Of a stretch of 27,862 bases of DNA, positions 1 to 8,976 are shown one piece after another; the first letter of the stretch is position 1, and each line of letters starts with the position of its first letter. Made by a program: the position numbers and the translations under genes. Source of the stretch: an uncultured Flavobacteriales bacterium (GTDB lineage: Bacteria; Bacteroidota; Bacteroidia; Palsa-965); the NCBI GenBank assembly GCA_946478675.1, contig CAMLEF010000014.1, positions 1 through 27,862 on the forward strand, read 5' to 3'. The notes beneath the pieces were generated by a model. It searched no databases. It had not been told where the DNA came from and saw only the letters and a list, made by a program, of their open reading frames with translations.

Positions 1-213
1 TCCGGCCTGAATCCCGAGGTCGGCAAATACAACACGACCAAGCGTCTCGGGAAAGGCGGCCGCAGCCTGAAGAGCAAGCCGGAAAAAGATGCGCTCAAGC
101 GTCGCCGGCAGCGTCTTAAAAACCGCGACAAGGACCGCTTCTCTGCGAAAGGTCGTTACGGCGGCGGCTTCCACATCTTCGGTAAGAAAGAAGGCAGCCA
201 CTCGAAGAAATAA
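1..213 (+). CDS. C-terminal end of a basic protein of unknown function (partial)
   Basis: The window opens inside this reading frame, which runs 70 codons to a TAA at 211-213. The visible tail is rich in Lys and Arg with a Gly-rich stretch near the end (GRYGGGFHIFGKK) and finishes SHSKK. No domain is recognisable. The composition would suit nucleic-acid or anionic-surface binding, but that is only inference from charge. The gene is convergent with the next one and the two stop codons are 7 bases apart, with no obvious terminator between them. The frame is supported by its stop position and by codon usage like the neighbours; the start lies outside the window. Confidence 0.6.
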   Translation, partial: SGLNPEVGKYNTTKRLGKGGRSLKSKPEKDALKRRRQRLKNRDKDRFSAKGRYGGGFHIFGKKEGSHSKK

Positions 214-220
214 GCAATCG

Positions 221-919
221 TTACTGCTTCACCAGCTTCGTTTTCCCGGACAATTTTCCTTCGCGATCGTAGAGCAATACGAAATACATTCCTGCAGGCA
301 GAGCGGAGATGTCCGTGCTTTGCGTTCCATTGTTGGCGAATGAAAAATCATATCGTCCGTCTGCGCTGAACATTTTTGCAGAAGCCCAATTCGCTGTGGA
401 AAACGAAATGTTCTCCTGCGCAGGAACAGGAAACACCGAAACAAAAGGAACACTTCCCCACTCTTCCATGCCGACCTGCGGATTCAGGTTGAGCGTAAAA
501 TCCTGCGAGAAACGGCAGCTGTCGTAGCCGACCGCCGTATCATTCGGCCGCAGCCAGAAGCGGAAGGTCACCATGTAATTCGCTGGAATGGGTTGCGTCA
601 CGTCGTATTCGCAATGGCTCAAGGCGGTATCGTTGTTGTTCCATGCAGAAGCGAACGGCATCCACCAGCTGAAATTCGGATTGAGCGTCATGCCGGCGGG
701 AAGCGGCGTCAGGTTGTAGAGTTTCGACTGCGGGTAAGCGAAGCCGATACCGCTCTGGTTGACGACCGGGATGGTGAGCACGGAATCGCCCCAGGCGGCA
801 AGATCGCCGTTGAACGTGATCTGCGGAATGACGGCGGTGAATTTGGCGTCGCAAAAACTGACCTGCGCGAATGCAGCTGTCGAGCAGAGGAATGTGAAAA
901 GTGTAAGGAGCTTTTTCAT
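221..919 (-). CDS. Secreted protein with T9SS type A C-terminal sorting domain
   Basis: A 232-residue protein. Residues 1-19 (MKKLLTLFTFLCSTAAFAQ) are a clear Sec signal peptide, so I start at ATG 919 and not at the longer frame extending to 1066. Residues 20-155 resemble no family I can name; they hold several cysteines and Trp/Asn-rich segments. Residues about 159-232 match the T9SS sorting domain pattern: FPVPAQENISF, then the DGR turn, then DISALPAGMYFVLL and a basic end (TKLVKQ). Such proteins cross the outer membrane through the type IX machinery and are then released or anchored with removal of the sorting domain. A TACATTTG promoter box lies 21 bases upstream. The function of the cargo part is unknown. 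Confidence 0.85.
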   Translation of the reverse strand: MKKLLTLFTFLCSTAAFAQVSFCDAKFTAVIPQITFNGDLAAWGDSVLTIPVVNQSGIGFAYPQSKLYNLTPLPAGMTLNPNFSWWMPFASAWNNNDTALSHCEYDVTQPIPANYMVTFRFWLRPNDTAVGYDSCRFSQDFTLNLNPQVGMEEWGSVPFVSVFPVPAQENISFSTANWASAKMFSADGRYDFSFANNGTQSTDISALPAGMYFVLLYDREGKLSGKTKLVKQ

Positions 920-940
920 GGTAGCGGGTTTGTTGTTGAT

Positions 941-948
941 CAAATGTA
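941..948 (-). promoter_or_regulatory. Bacteroidota -7 promoter box for the T9SS cargo gene
   Basis: On the minus strand the bases read TACATTTG, an exact match to TAnnTTTG, ending 21 bases before ATG 919. No TTG is found at the expected -33 distance, so the call rests on the -7 box and its position. Confidence 0.55.
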
Positions 949-1008
949 GCCCGGGGAAAGTTGCAGATCGATGGGAAAAACGGCCGTTGTCTTGGGAATT
1001 CCGGAATT

Positions 1009-1110
1009 GCAGTTGGCAGTCGGCAGCAAGCAATGGGCAGTTCGCAGCAAATACTTCTTGATGCAATAGAAAACTGCCAACTGAAGACCGCCAATTGAAG
1101 ACTGCCGACC
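1009..1110. repeat. Intergenic inverted repeat, ACTGCCAACTG family
   Basis: The left arm CAGTTGGCAGT (1010-1020) is an exact inverted match of ACTGCCAACTG (1073-1083). Both arms continue into degenerate copies of the same word (gcagtcggcag on the left; accgccaattgaagactgccgacc on the right). The same word family recurs at 2241-2311. The repeat lies between divergent genes (T9SS cargo and holA) and encodes nothing evident. Confidence 0.6.
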
Positions 1111-1142
1111 GGCCAACCGCGTCAACTTCTCAACAAGTTTTC

Positions 1143-1173
1143 AAATCGTAAATCGTACCTCGTAAATCGTAAA
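1143..1173. repeat. Short direct repeat of CGTAAATCGTA words
   Basis: The words aaatcgtaaatcgta and cgtaaatcgtaaata follow each other with a short spacer, ending about 12 bases before the holA start. It looks like low-complexity intergenic filler; a role in holA expression is possible but nothing shows it. Confidence 0.45.
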
Positions 1174-1185
1174 TATTTTTACACC

Positions 1186-2184
1186 GTGGAGTTCGCCGCT
1201 ATTCTTGCCGATCTGAAAAAGAAAAATTACAAGCCCGTGTATGTCTTCTCGGGCGAGGAGCCGTATTTCATCGACGTGCTCACGAGTTACATCGAGAAGA
1301 ACGTGCTCGACGATTCGGAAAAAGAATTCAACCAGACGATCCTCTACGGCCGCGACACCGACGTTTCCACGATCATCAGCGAAGCCAAACGTTACCCAAT
1401 GATGTCGGACCGGCAGGTGCTCATCATCAAGGAAGCGCAGAACATCCGCAACATCGAAGAGCTCGAGGCTTACGTGCAGAACCCGCTCGAGACGACACTG
1501 CTCGTCATTTGCTACAAATACAAAGCGCTCGACAAACGAAAGGCGTTCGCGAAAACGGTGGCGAAAAAAGGCGTGCTCTTCGAATCGGAGAAGCTGCGCG
1601 ATTACAAAGTTCCCGACTGGATCTCCGGCTATCTCAAGGAGAAAAAATATTCCGCCAACCCGAAGTCGCTGCAGATGCTGACCGAATATCTCGGCACGGA
1701 TCTCGGCAAAATCGTGAATGAGCTCGACAAGCTGATGATCAACCTGCCGCCCGGCACGGAGATCACGCCGGATCACATCCAGCAAAACATCGGCATCAGC
1801 AAGGATTACAACACCTTCGAGCTGAACGATGCGCTCTCCAAACGCGACGTCGTAAAAGCGAACCGCATCATCAATTATTTCGCCGCGAATTCAAAAGAGC
1901 ACCCGATGCCGGTCACGATGTCGGCGCTGTACAACTACTTCGTGAAGGTGATGCAATATCACTTTGTCCCCGACAAATCGAAAGAGTCCGTGGCCCGCGC
2001 GCTGGGCGTTCATCCGTTCTTCGTGCAGGATTATGCCAACGCCGCGCGCAATTACCCGCTCGGCAAGCTGAAAGGCATTTTTGCCTTCCTCCGCGAATAC
2101 GATCTCCGCTGGAAAGGCGTCGACAATCTTTCCGCCGATGAAGGAGAGCTGATGAAGGAAATGATCTGGAAGATTCTGCACTGA
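1186..2184 (+). CDS. holA: DNA polymerase III subunit delta
   Basis: A 332-residue protein, close to the usual length of about 340 for the delta subunit. The opening (FAAILADLKKKNYKPVYVFSGEEPYFID) is the typical N-terminus of HolA, in which the loader subunit opens the sliding clamp. The body follows the delta pattern: the central LLVICYKYKALDKRKAF segment, a region reading LTEYLGTDLGKIVNELDKL, and an alpha-helical C-terminal collar domain ending near LMKEMIWKILH. Like other delta subunits it lacks a Walker A motif. It acts in the cytoplasmic clamp-loader complex at the replication fork. The start is a GTG at 1186; no better ATG lies nearby. It is convergent with the SiaC-family gene across a large hairpin repeat. 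Confidence 0.93.
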   Translation: MEFAAILADLKKKNYKPVYVFSGEEPYFIDVLTSYIEKNVLDDSEKEFNQTILYGRDTDVSTIISEAKRYPMMSDRQVLIIKEAQNIRNIEELEAYVQNPLETTLLVICYKYKALDKRKAFAKTVAKKGVLFESEKLRDYKVPDWISGYLKEKKYSANPKSLQMLTEYLGTDLGKIVNELDKLMINLPPGTEITPDHIQQNIGISKDYNTFELNDALSKRDVVKANRIINYFAANSKEHPMPVTMSALYNYFVKVMQYHFVPDKSKESVARALGVHPFFVQDYANAARNYPLGKLKGIFAFLREYDLRWKGVDNLSADEGELMKEMIWKILH

Positions 2185-2360
2185 AATAATGTGCTAATGT
2201 GCTAATGCGATAATGTGCTAATTCGCACTTCCTGCCGCACGCAGTTGGCAGTTTGCAGTCGGCAATTCGCAGCATAGTTCAACTGCATCAATACAAAAGA
2301 CTGCCAACTGCAGACTGACGACTGCATTAGCACATTACCGCATTAGCACATTAGCAAATT
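2185..2360. repeat. Composite nested inverted repeat between convergent genes
   Basis: The outer arms are built from TGCTAATG words. Bases 2192-2209 pair exactly with 2339-2356, and 2211-2222 pair exactly with 2326-2337, giving about 31 paired positions interrupted by a single A/C mismatch (2210/2338). Inside lies a second family: GCAGTTGGCAGT (2241-2252) pairs exactly with ACTGCCAACTGC (2300-2311). The outer right arm runs into the stop codon of the SiaC-family gene. The element could act as a two-way terminator for the convergent genes, but there is no long T run. Confidence 0.85.
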
Positions 2361-2748
2361 AACCCCGTCCGGGCATGCGCTCTTTGGGATCGATGGAGCG
2401 ATAGCTGAAGGGAATGTCGACGATCTCGGAGAACGTTTCGCCGTGGTCGCGCATTTCTTCGTCGTCGGAATAGTATTCCCAGGTGACGGTGAGCGGGAGC
2501 TGCTTGGTGTCTTTCACCGTACGCATGTAATCCAGGAAAGCTTTCGAGGAAAGCGTATTCATGTATTCGAGACGGAAAGTGAAAGAGATGCCCTGCTGCG
2601 TTTCGGGATCGAGGCGTTCGATGTATTCTTCCACGGGACGGAAGAAAACGTATGCGTTCTCAGGAATAGAGACCCCGGAAATAGAAATATCGCCGGCCTT
2701 CTCATCAACAACTACTAAAGGCGTGTGCCTTGTCGGGGGTATCCGCAT
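2359..2748 (-). CDS. SiaC family regulatory phosphoprotein (DUF1987)
   Basis: A 129-residue protein of the DUF1987/SiaC family, which is usually about 125 residues. Family features are the N-terminal IPPTRHTPLVVVDEKAGDIS segment, the ISGVSIPENAYVFF strand pair, and LEYMNTLSSKAFLDY, where the conserved Thr (T65 here) corresponds to the residue phosphorylated in Pseudomonas SiaC. In that system a kinase and a phosphatase switch SiaC, which controls a diguanylate cyclase. None of those partners is visible in the window, so this copy is an orphan. I start at ATG 2748 because a well-formed promoter (TTG, 19 bases, TAATTTTG) lies just upstream and overlaps the longer possible frame. Confidence 0.85.
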   Translation of the reverse strand: MRIPPTRHTPLVVVDEKAGDISISGVSIPENAYVFFRPVEEYIERLDPETQQGISFTFRLEYMNTLSSKAFLDYMRTVKDTKQLPLTVTWEYYSDDEEMRDHGETFSEIVDIPFSYRSIDPKERMPGRG

Positions 2749-2778
2749 AACTTTTTTTCGCCCGGGGTGAAAGCGGTT

Positions 2779-2808
2779 CAAAATTAGAAAAAAAGAGGAA
2801 CGGGACAA
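2779..2808 (-). promoter_or_regulatory. Bacteroidota promoter (-33 and -7) for the SiaC-family gene
   Basis: On the minus strand TTG (2806-2808) is followed after exactly 19 bases by TAATTTTG (2779-2786), matching the known -33/-7 pattern of this phylum. The box ends 30 bases before ATG 2748. This is the best complete promoter in the window. Confidence 0.75.
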
Positions 2809-2935
2809 GAGCAACGTTGCAGCGCTTACAAATTTTGAGTTTTACGTTTTCTGTTTTTCAAGCGAATATTAAAAGACTTGTCGGTGACCCGGGAATACTT
2901 CATTTAAGCAGCACCGTTTCTTTCCTCCGAACCGC

Positions 2936-2943
2936 TAACTTCG
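2936..2943 (+). promoter_or_regulatory. Possible -7 box (TAACTTCG) ahead of the EVE gene
   Basis: TAACTTCG differs from TAnnTTTG at one base and lies 66 bases before ATG 3010. No -33 element is visible. The leader between contains repeated aacccgaaac words (2968-3003). Confidence 0.3.
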
Positions 2944-3009
2944 CCCTTTCCTGCAAAGGAAAACACAACCCATAACCCGAAACTCCGCAACCCGAAACCC
3001 GCACCACTC

Positions 3010-3414
3010 ATGCAATACTGGCTCGTCAAATCGGAACCTTCCGTTTATTCCTGGGATCAATTCGTGAAAGAAGGAGAAACCGACTGGACCGGCGTGCGCA
3101 ACTACGCCGCGCGCAATCATCTCCGCAGCATGAAAAAAGGAGATCCCGTGCTGTTCTACCACAGCAACGAAGGGCTGGAGATCGTCGGCATCGCGAAGGT
3201 TTCGAAAGAAGCGTTCCAGGATCCGACGACGGACGATCCGAACTGGGTTTGCGTGAAGCTGAAGCCGTTCAAAAAGCTGAAGAAAGCGGTACCACTCTCG
3301 CTCATCAAAACCGAAAAAGCGCTGAAGGACATTCCGCTCGTCCGCATTCCGCGCCTTTCCTGCATGCCGGTAACTGCCGCAGAATACGACTGCATTCTCG
3401 CGCTCGGAAGCTAA
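3010..3414 (+). CDS. EVE domain-containing protein
   Basis: A 134-residue single-domain protein. The start MQYWLVKSEPSVYSWDQF, followed by WTGVRNYAARNHLRSM and KKGDPVLFYHS, is the signature of the EVE domain, a PUA-like fold (human homologue THYN1). The family binds modified bases in DNA or RNA in the cases studied; in bacteria stand-alone EVE proteins are common and mostly uncharacterised. The remaining segments (IVGIAKV, WVCVKLKPFKKL, PLVRIPRLSCMPVTAAEYDCIL) fit the domain to its end. Length is normal. It is followed by the TonB-dependent receptor gene, which has its own promoter, so no shared operon is implied. Confidence 0.9.
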   Translation: MQYWLVKSEPSVYSWDQFVKEGETDWTGVRNYAARNHLRSMKKGDPVLFYHSNEGLEIVGIAKVSKEAFQDPTTDDPNWVCVKLKPFKKLKKAVPLSLIKTEKALKDIPLVRIPRLSCMPVTAAEYDCILALGS

Positions 3415-3496
3415 CCGGATAACACGGCAAAACGGCCTGATAATGTTAAAATTGCGCCGTCTGTCAAGCACCGGTCGGAATACACCGGATAACTCC

Positions 3497-3504
3497 TATT
3501 TTTG
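3497..3504 (+). promoter_or_regulatory. -7 promoter box for the TonB-dependent receptor gene
   Basis: TATTTTTG matches TAnnTTTG exactly and ends 28 bases before ATG 3533, the same spacing seen for pyrG. It lies within the longer open frame starting at 3443, which supports the later start. No good -33 TTG is seen. Confidence 0.55.
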
Positions 3505-3532
3505 CCCGCACTCGCCAATACACCCTTTGAAC

Positions 3533-5950
3533 ATGCGTAAATTCCTGACCGGAATCCTCCTTTTATTGCTCCCCGCTTTCGGATTTTCACAGACCGCAAC
3601 AACGGCTACCATTCGCGGAACCGTTACGAGCGAACAGACCGGTGAAGCCGTACTGTTTTGCCTCGTTTACCTCGACGGAACGGCCTTCGGCGTGCAAACC
3701 GACCTGAACGGGCTTTATTCGCTTACAAAAATTCCGGCCGGCACCTATACCATCGTCGTATCGAATTCGAGCTACGAGCCGGTGCGCCTTACGATCACGG
3801 TTAAACCCGGCGAGATCGTGACGCAGAACATTTCGCTCAAGCCGCGCGTCATGAAAGTGTTCGTGGTGAATGCGAAAAAAGAAGAGCAGCAGGACAATCC
3901 CGGCGTTGGTAAAACGACCATGGACCGCAAAGACATCAATCGCGTCGTGGCGGTAGGCGGCGTGGCCGATATCGCGCAGTCGGTGCAGGTGCTCCCGGGC
4001 GTAGTCAGCTCCGGCGACCAGGGCGGACAGCTTTACATCCGCGGAGGTACGCCGGTACAGAATAAAGTGTTGCTCGACGGGATGATCATTTACAATCCCT
4101 TCCACTCCATCGGCCTTTTTTCGGTGTTCGATACCGACATCATTAAAAACCTCGACGTGTACACCGGCGGCTTCAACGCGGATTACGGCGGACGTGTTTC
4201 CTCGATCATGGACATCACGACGCGCGACGGTAACAAAAAACGTTTCGGCGGAAAAGTGACGGTGAGCCCCTTCGGTGCGAAGCTGATGGTGGAAGGCCCG
4301 CTGCGCCGCTCCGATGATTCGACGCACGGCGCGATCACGTACGTGCTCTCGGCGAAAAACTCTTACCTCAAGCAATCGTCGAAGCTGCTCTACACCTACG
4401 TCGATCCGAACGGCCTCCCGTTCAACTTCGCGGATTATTACGGCAAAGTTTCTTTCAACAGCCTCAGCGGTTCCAAGCTGAACCTTTTCGGTTTCATGTT
4501 CAACGATACCGTAACGCGCTATAAAAATGCGGTCGACCTGCGCTGGAAATCGGTGGGCTTCGGCTCCAACTTCCAGGTTGTACCGGCAGGTTCCACCACC
4601 ATCATCCGCGGTAACTTCGCTTATTCGAAGTACGACATCGGCATGAAAGAAGATTATTTCCAGCCACGTAACAGCGCGGTGGACGGCTTCAACATGGGCC
4701 TCAACTTTACGTACTTCCAGCGTAAGAACGTGATCAACTACGGTCTCGAGGTGCTCGGTTACAAAACCGATTTCAGCTTCCGCAACGCCGTCAGCCGCCT
4801 CATCACGCAGCAGGAAAACACGACTGAATTCGCCGCGTTCCTGAAGTACAAGTGGATCTCGAAAAACATCGGCAAAGATTCCACGCAGCTGCATTCGCTG
4901 GTGCTGGAGCCGGGTTTCCGCCTGCAGTATTACGCTTCGCTGAACGAAGTTTCGCCCGAGCCGCGACTCACGTTCAAATACAACATCAACAATCACCTGC
5001 GCATTAAAGGCGCAACGGGCATGTATTCGCAGAACCTGATCTCCGGCGTTTCCGACCGCGACGTGGTGAACCTGTTCTACGGCTTCCTCTCCGGCTCCGA
5101 CAACCTGCCCTCGCATTTCACGACGCAGGACGGCAAAACGTACGAAGTGACTTCGAAGCTGCAGAAAGCGAACCATTACATCTTCGGTTTCGAATACGAC
5201 CCGATCGATTCCACCGACAAATACGGCAACCTCGAATTCACGCTCGAAGGTTACCTGAAAGATTTCCGCCAGCTCACCAACCTCAACCGCAACAAGCTGT
5301 ATGACGACGACGAGTCGAACGCCGACAAGCCGGATGAACTGAAGAAAGACTTCATCGTGGAAACCGGCCGTGCTTACGGTGTGGATTTCGTGAGCAAATA
5401 CGAATACAAGGACGTTTACTTCTGGGCGGTGTATTCGCTCGGTTACGTGACGCGCTGGGACGGCAAGCAGACGTATCGCCCGAACTTCGACCGCCGCCAC
5501 AACATCAACCTCGTTGCTTCCTGGCAGTTCGGCCCGCACACGACCGAATACGATTCGATCCAGAAGAAATACGTGAAGACGAAGTACCGCAATAAAACGT
5601 GGGAGCTCGACATCCGCTGGAACTTCGGTACCGGTTTCCCGTTCACGCCGACGCAGGGATTCTTCGAAAGCCTTACGTTCAGCAACATCACGCAGAACTA
5701 CGTCACGCAGAACGGCCAGCTCGGCATTTTGTACGGCGACCTGAACTCACACCAGCTGCCGACGTATCACCGCCTCGACATCACGGTGAAAAAATGGTGG
5801 GACTTCAGCGACAATTCCCGCCTGGAAGTTTCGGCCGGCATGACGAACGCCTACAACCGCGCAAACGTTTTCTATTTCGACCGTGTTACGTACACGCGTG
5901 TCAACCAGCTGCCGTTTATGCCGAGCGTCAGCATGAACTGGACGTTCTAA
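3533..5950 (+). CDS. TonB-dependent receptor with carboxypeptidase-like N-terminal domain
   Basis: An 805-residue outer membrane protein. Residues 1-20 are a signal peptide (MRKFLTGILLLLLPAFGFSQ). Residues about 25-105 form a carboxypeptidase-regulatory-like beta domain (IRGTVTSEQTGEAV ... TDLNGLYSLTKIPAGTYTIVV). Residues about 140-235 are the plug domain, with VLPGVVSSGDQGGQLYIRGG, LLDGMIIYNPFH and YTGGFNADYGGRVSSIMDI. The rest is a beta-barrel rich in alternating aromatic residues, ending in NWTF with a terminal Phe as expected for barrel insertion. Such receptors import ligands with energy from TonB. No SusD gene follows, so it is probably not a classic SusC; the ligand is unknown. A small lipoprotein gene starts 10 bases after its stop. 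Confidence 0.92.
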   Translation: MRKFLTGILLLLLPAFGFSQTATTATIRGTVTSEQTGEAVLFCLVYLDGTAFGVQTDLNGLYSLTKIPAGTYTIVVSNSSYEPVRLTITVKPGEIVTQNISLKPRVMKVFVVNAKKEEQQDNPGVGKTTMDRKDINRVVAVGGVADIAQSVQVLPGVVSSGDQGGQLYIRGGTPVQNKVLLDGMIIYNPFHSIGLFSVFDTDIIKNLDVYTGGFNADYGGRVSSIMDITTRDGNKKRFGGKVTVSPFGAKLMVEGPLRRSDDSTHGAITYVLSAKNSYLKQSSKLLYTYVDPNGLPFNFADYYGKVSFNSLSGSKLNLFGFMFNDTVTRYKNAVDLRWKSVGFGSNFQVVPAGSTTIIRGNFAYSKYDIGMKEDYFQPRNSAVDGFNMGLNFTYFQRKNVINYGLEVLGYKTDFSFRNAVSRLITQQENTTEFAAFLKYKWISKNIGKDSTQLHSLVLEPGFRLQYYASLNEVSPEPRLTFKYNINNHLRIKGATGMYSQNLISGVSDRDVVNLFYGFLSGSDNLPSHFTTQDGKTYEVTSKLQKANHYIFGFEYDPIDSTDKYGNLEFTLEGYLKDFRQLTNLNRNKLYDDDESNADKPDELKKDFIVETGRAYGVDFVSKYEYKDVYFWAVYSLGYVTRWDGKQTYRPNFDRRHNINLVASWQFGPHTTEYDSIQKKYVKTKYRNKTWELDIRWNFGTGFPFTPTQGFFESLTFSNITQNYVTQNGQLGILYGDLNSHQLPTYHRLDITVKKWWDFSDNSRLEVSAGMTNAYNRANVFYFDRVTYTRVNQLPFMPSVSMNWTF

Positions 5951-5960
5951 GCTTTTTCCG

Positions 5961-6554
5961 ATGAAAAAATGGTGGACAGCAGGTTTCCTTTCGGGATGCC
6001 TGCTGTTTTCCTGTGTGCATTTCCCGAAAGCGGACGGCAGGCTGACGACGCAAGGGCTTCCGCGTCCGCATTACGAATGCGCGAAGCTGCATCTCGGTCT
6101 CGACCTGTACGGCGATTACTGGGTGCACGGCTTCAACCGCCGGGAAATGCTGAACTGGAACCGCAGCTTCGCAAAGCTGCTCGACGACGGCACCGGCAAA
6201 CCGCTGCAGTTGTTGGCCGCACACACGACTGTTGATCCTTACTGCAGCGCCCTTTTCCTGGTTTACCTGAAAGCCGACAGTACCACGTTTGCGGCCCTCG
6301 AAGCGCAGGTGAAACCAACGGCTACCGGCCTTGAAAAATCGCAGGAGATAATCGGGACGCAGCGGTACGTGATCCTGGACTATGAGCTGCGGAACCCGTC
6401 CCTGCGCGTGAGCGACCATCACGTCGAGTTTCTCTGCCTGAACGGCACGAAGCTGCTCCGGGCGTCGTTCTGGAGCCGCGAGCCGGACAAGGAATGGCTG
6501 AAAAAGGAGGCTGCCGGCATCCTGGAAACGCTGGACTGGCGAACCGGATCGTAG
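5961..6554 (+). CDS. Small lipoprotein of unknown function, next to the TonB-dependent receptor
   Basis: A 197-residue protein with a lipoprotein signal: MKKWWTAGFLSGCLLFSC, where the LFSC lipobox puts the lipidated Cys at position 18. The mature part has no recognised domain; it reads as an alpha/beta protein with segments such as RYVILDYELRNPSLRV and VEFLCLNGTKLLRASFW. The gene starts 10 bases after the receptor stop on the same strand with no terminator between, so the two are probably co-transcribed. A natural inference is a surface or periplasmic lipoprotein helping the receptor, in the position SusD would occupy, but it is far too short for SusD and shows no resemblance to it. Confidence 0.75.
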   Translation: MKKWWTAGFLSGCLLFSCVHFPKADGRLTTQGLPRPHYECAKLHLGLDLYGDYWVHGFNRREMLNWNRSFAKLLDDGTGKPLQLLAAHTTVDPYCSALFLVYLKADSTTFAALEAQVKPTATGLEKSQEIIGTQRYVILDYELRNPSLRVSDHHVEFLCLNGTKLLRASFWSREPDKEWLKKEAAGILETLDWRTGS

Positions 6555-6580
6555 AAGAATCGTGGCGGCCGCATTTTTAA

Positions 6581-8329
<1,749 letters not shown>

Positions 8330-8330
8330 G

Positions 8331-8670
8331 CCGCAGATTGCGCAGATTCCCGCAGATTATTTTTGGCCACGAATTACGCGGATTGCGCGGATTATTTGGC
8401 CGCTGATTGCGCAGATTCCCGCAGATTATTGCCACGAATTACGCGGATTGCGAGGATTATTTGGCCGCTAATTGCGCAGATTCCCGCAGATTATTTTTGG
8501 CCACGAATTACGCGGATTACGCGAATTATTCCTCTGCGTTCCCTGCGTCTCTGCGGCCTTTTGAGCTGCGATTGCGCGGATTATTCGACCGCTGATTGCG
8601 CAGATTTAGTTGATTCCTCAAGCCGCAGACAACGTTGATTTTCGCAGAAAATAATCTGCGTAATCTGCGG
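8331..8670. repeat. Tandem block of CGCAGATT / ACGCGGATT repeats with inverted end
   Basis: Three tandem units begin at 8331, 8400 and 8465 (about 69, 65 and 69 bases). Each reads ccgc-gattgcgcagattcccgcagatta, then gccacgaattacgcggatt. A degenerate partial copy follows at about 8569-8607. The block ends with the inverse words AATCTGCGTAATCTGCGG (8653-8670), which pair with 8331-8348 with one mismatch, so the whole segment can fold back. Bases 8530-8561 hold a different word (ctctgcg, ctgcgtctctgcgg). This 344-base gap between pyrG and the LuxR-type gene holds no credible gene; the apparent ORFs are translated repeats. There are no unique spacers, so it is not a CRISPR array. A related copy lies at 12932-12985 in the opposite orientation. 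Confidence 0.85.
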
Positions 8671-8673
8671 CTT

Positions 8674-8898
8674 TTATTCTGTAATAATCCCCAGCAAACA
8701 CGCCCGCTTCACCATATGCGCGGAGTTGTGTACGTTGAGCTTCCGCAGCAATTTCTTGCGATGCGTATTCACGGTGTTTTTACTGATCGATAATTTACTC
8801 GCGATATCTGTGTCGGTGAAACCGTCGGCGATGAGGTGCAGCAGTTCGGTTTCGCGCGGTGTGAGTCGCGGGGCAGAAGGAAGCGGGTTCGTATCCAT
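8674..8898 (-). CDS. Stand-alone LuxR/GerE-type DNA-binding protein
   Basis: A 74-residue protein that is almost only a LuxR-type helix-turn-helix: LTPRETELLHLIADGFTDTD, then IASKLSISKNTVNTHRKKLL as the recognition region, and RKLNVHNSAHMVKRACLLGI. There is no receiver or ligand-binding domain. I prefer ATG 8898; a longer start at 8937 would add MMFVHPLNTCFAI, which has no family support. It lies downstream of the orphan response regulator on the same strand with a 78-base gap, and its helix-turn-helix is clearly related to that of its neighbour. It could compete for or share that regulator's sites; this is inference. Confidence 0.8.
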   Translation of the reverse strand: MDTNPLPSAPRLTPRETELLHLIADGFTDTDIASKLSISKNTVNTHRKKLLRKLNVHNSAHMVKRACLLGIITE

Positions 8899-8976
8899 GA
8901 TTGCAAAGCACGTATTTAGGGGATGTACGAACATCACCCCCCGGGGGGATTTACCGGCGTACCCTTTTTTGGGTAA

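Noticed and set aside
2749..2814. Longer N-terminus for the SiaC-family protein
   Set aside because: The extra 22 residues would overlap a complete TTG-19-TAATTTTG promoter and have no family counterpart.
3587..5539. A 650-residue open frame on the minus strand
   Set aside because: It is antisense to the well-supported TonB-dependent receptor and its translation is low-complexity (rich in V, E, R, H, F), as expected from a GC-biased shadow frame. Similar shadows at 18481-19899, 22196-23479 and 26331-27656 were dropped for the same reason.
8331..8533. Possible CRISPR array
   Set aside because: The units are contiguous with no unique spacers, have a period of about 65-69 bases and are made of smaller repeated words; no cas gene is near.
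8363..8638. Apparent 91-residue ORF within the repeat block
   Set aside because: The translation (RITRIARI / RITRITRII) is the repeat itself read as protein; it has no start context and no neighbour link.
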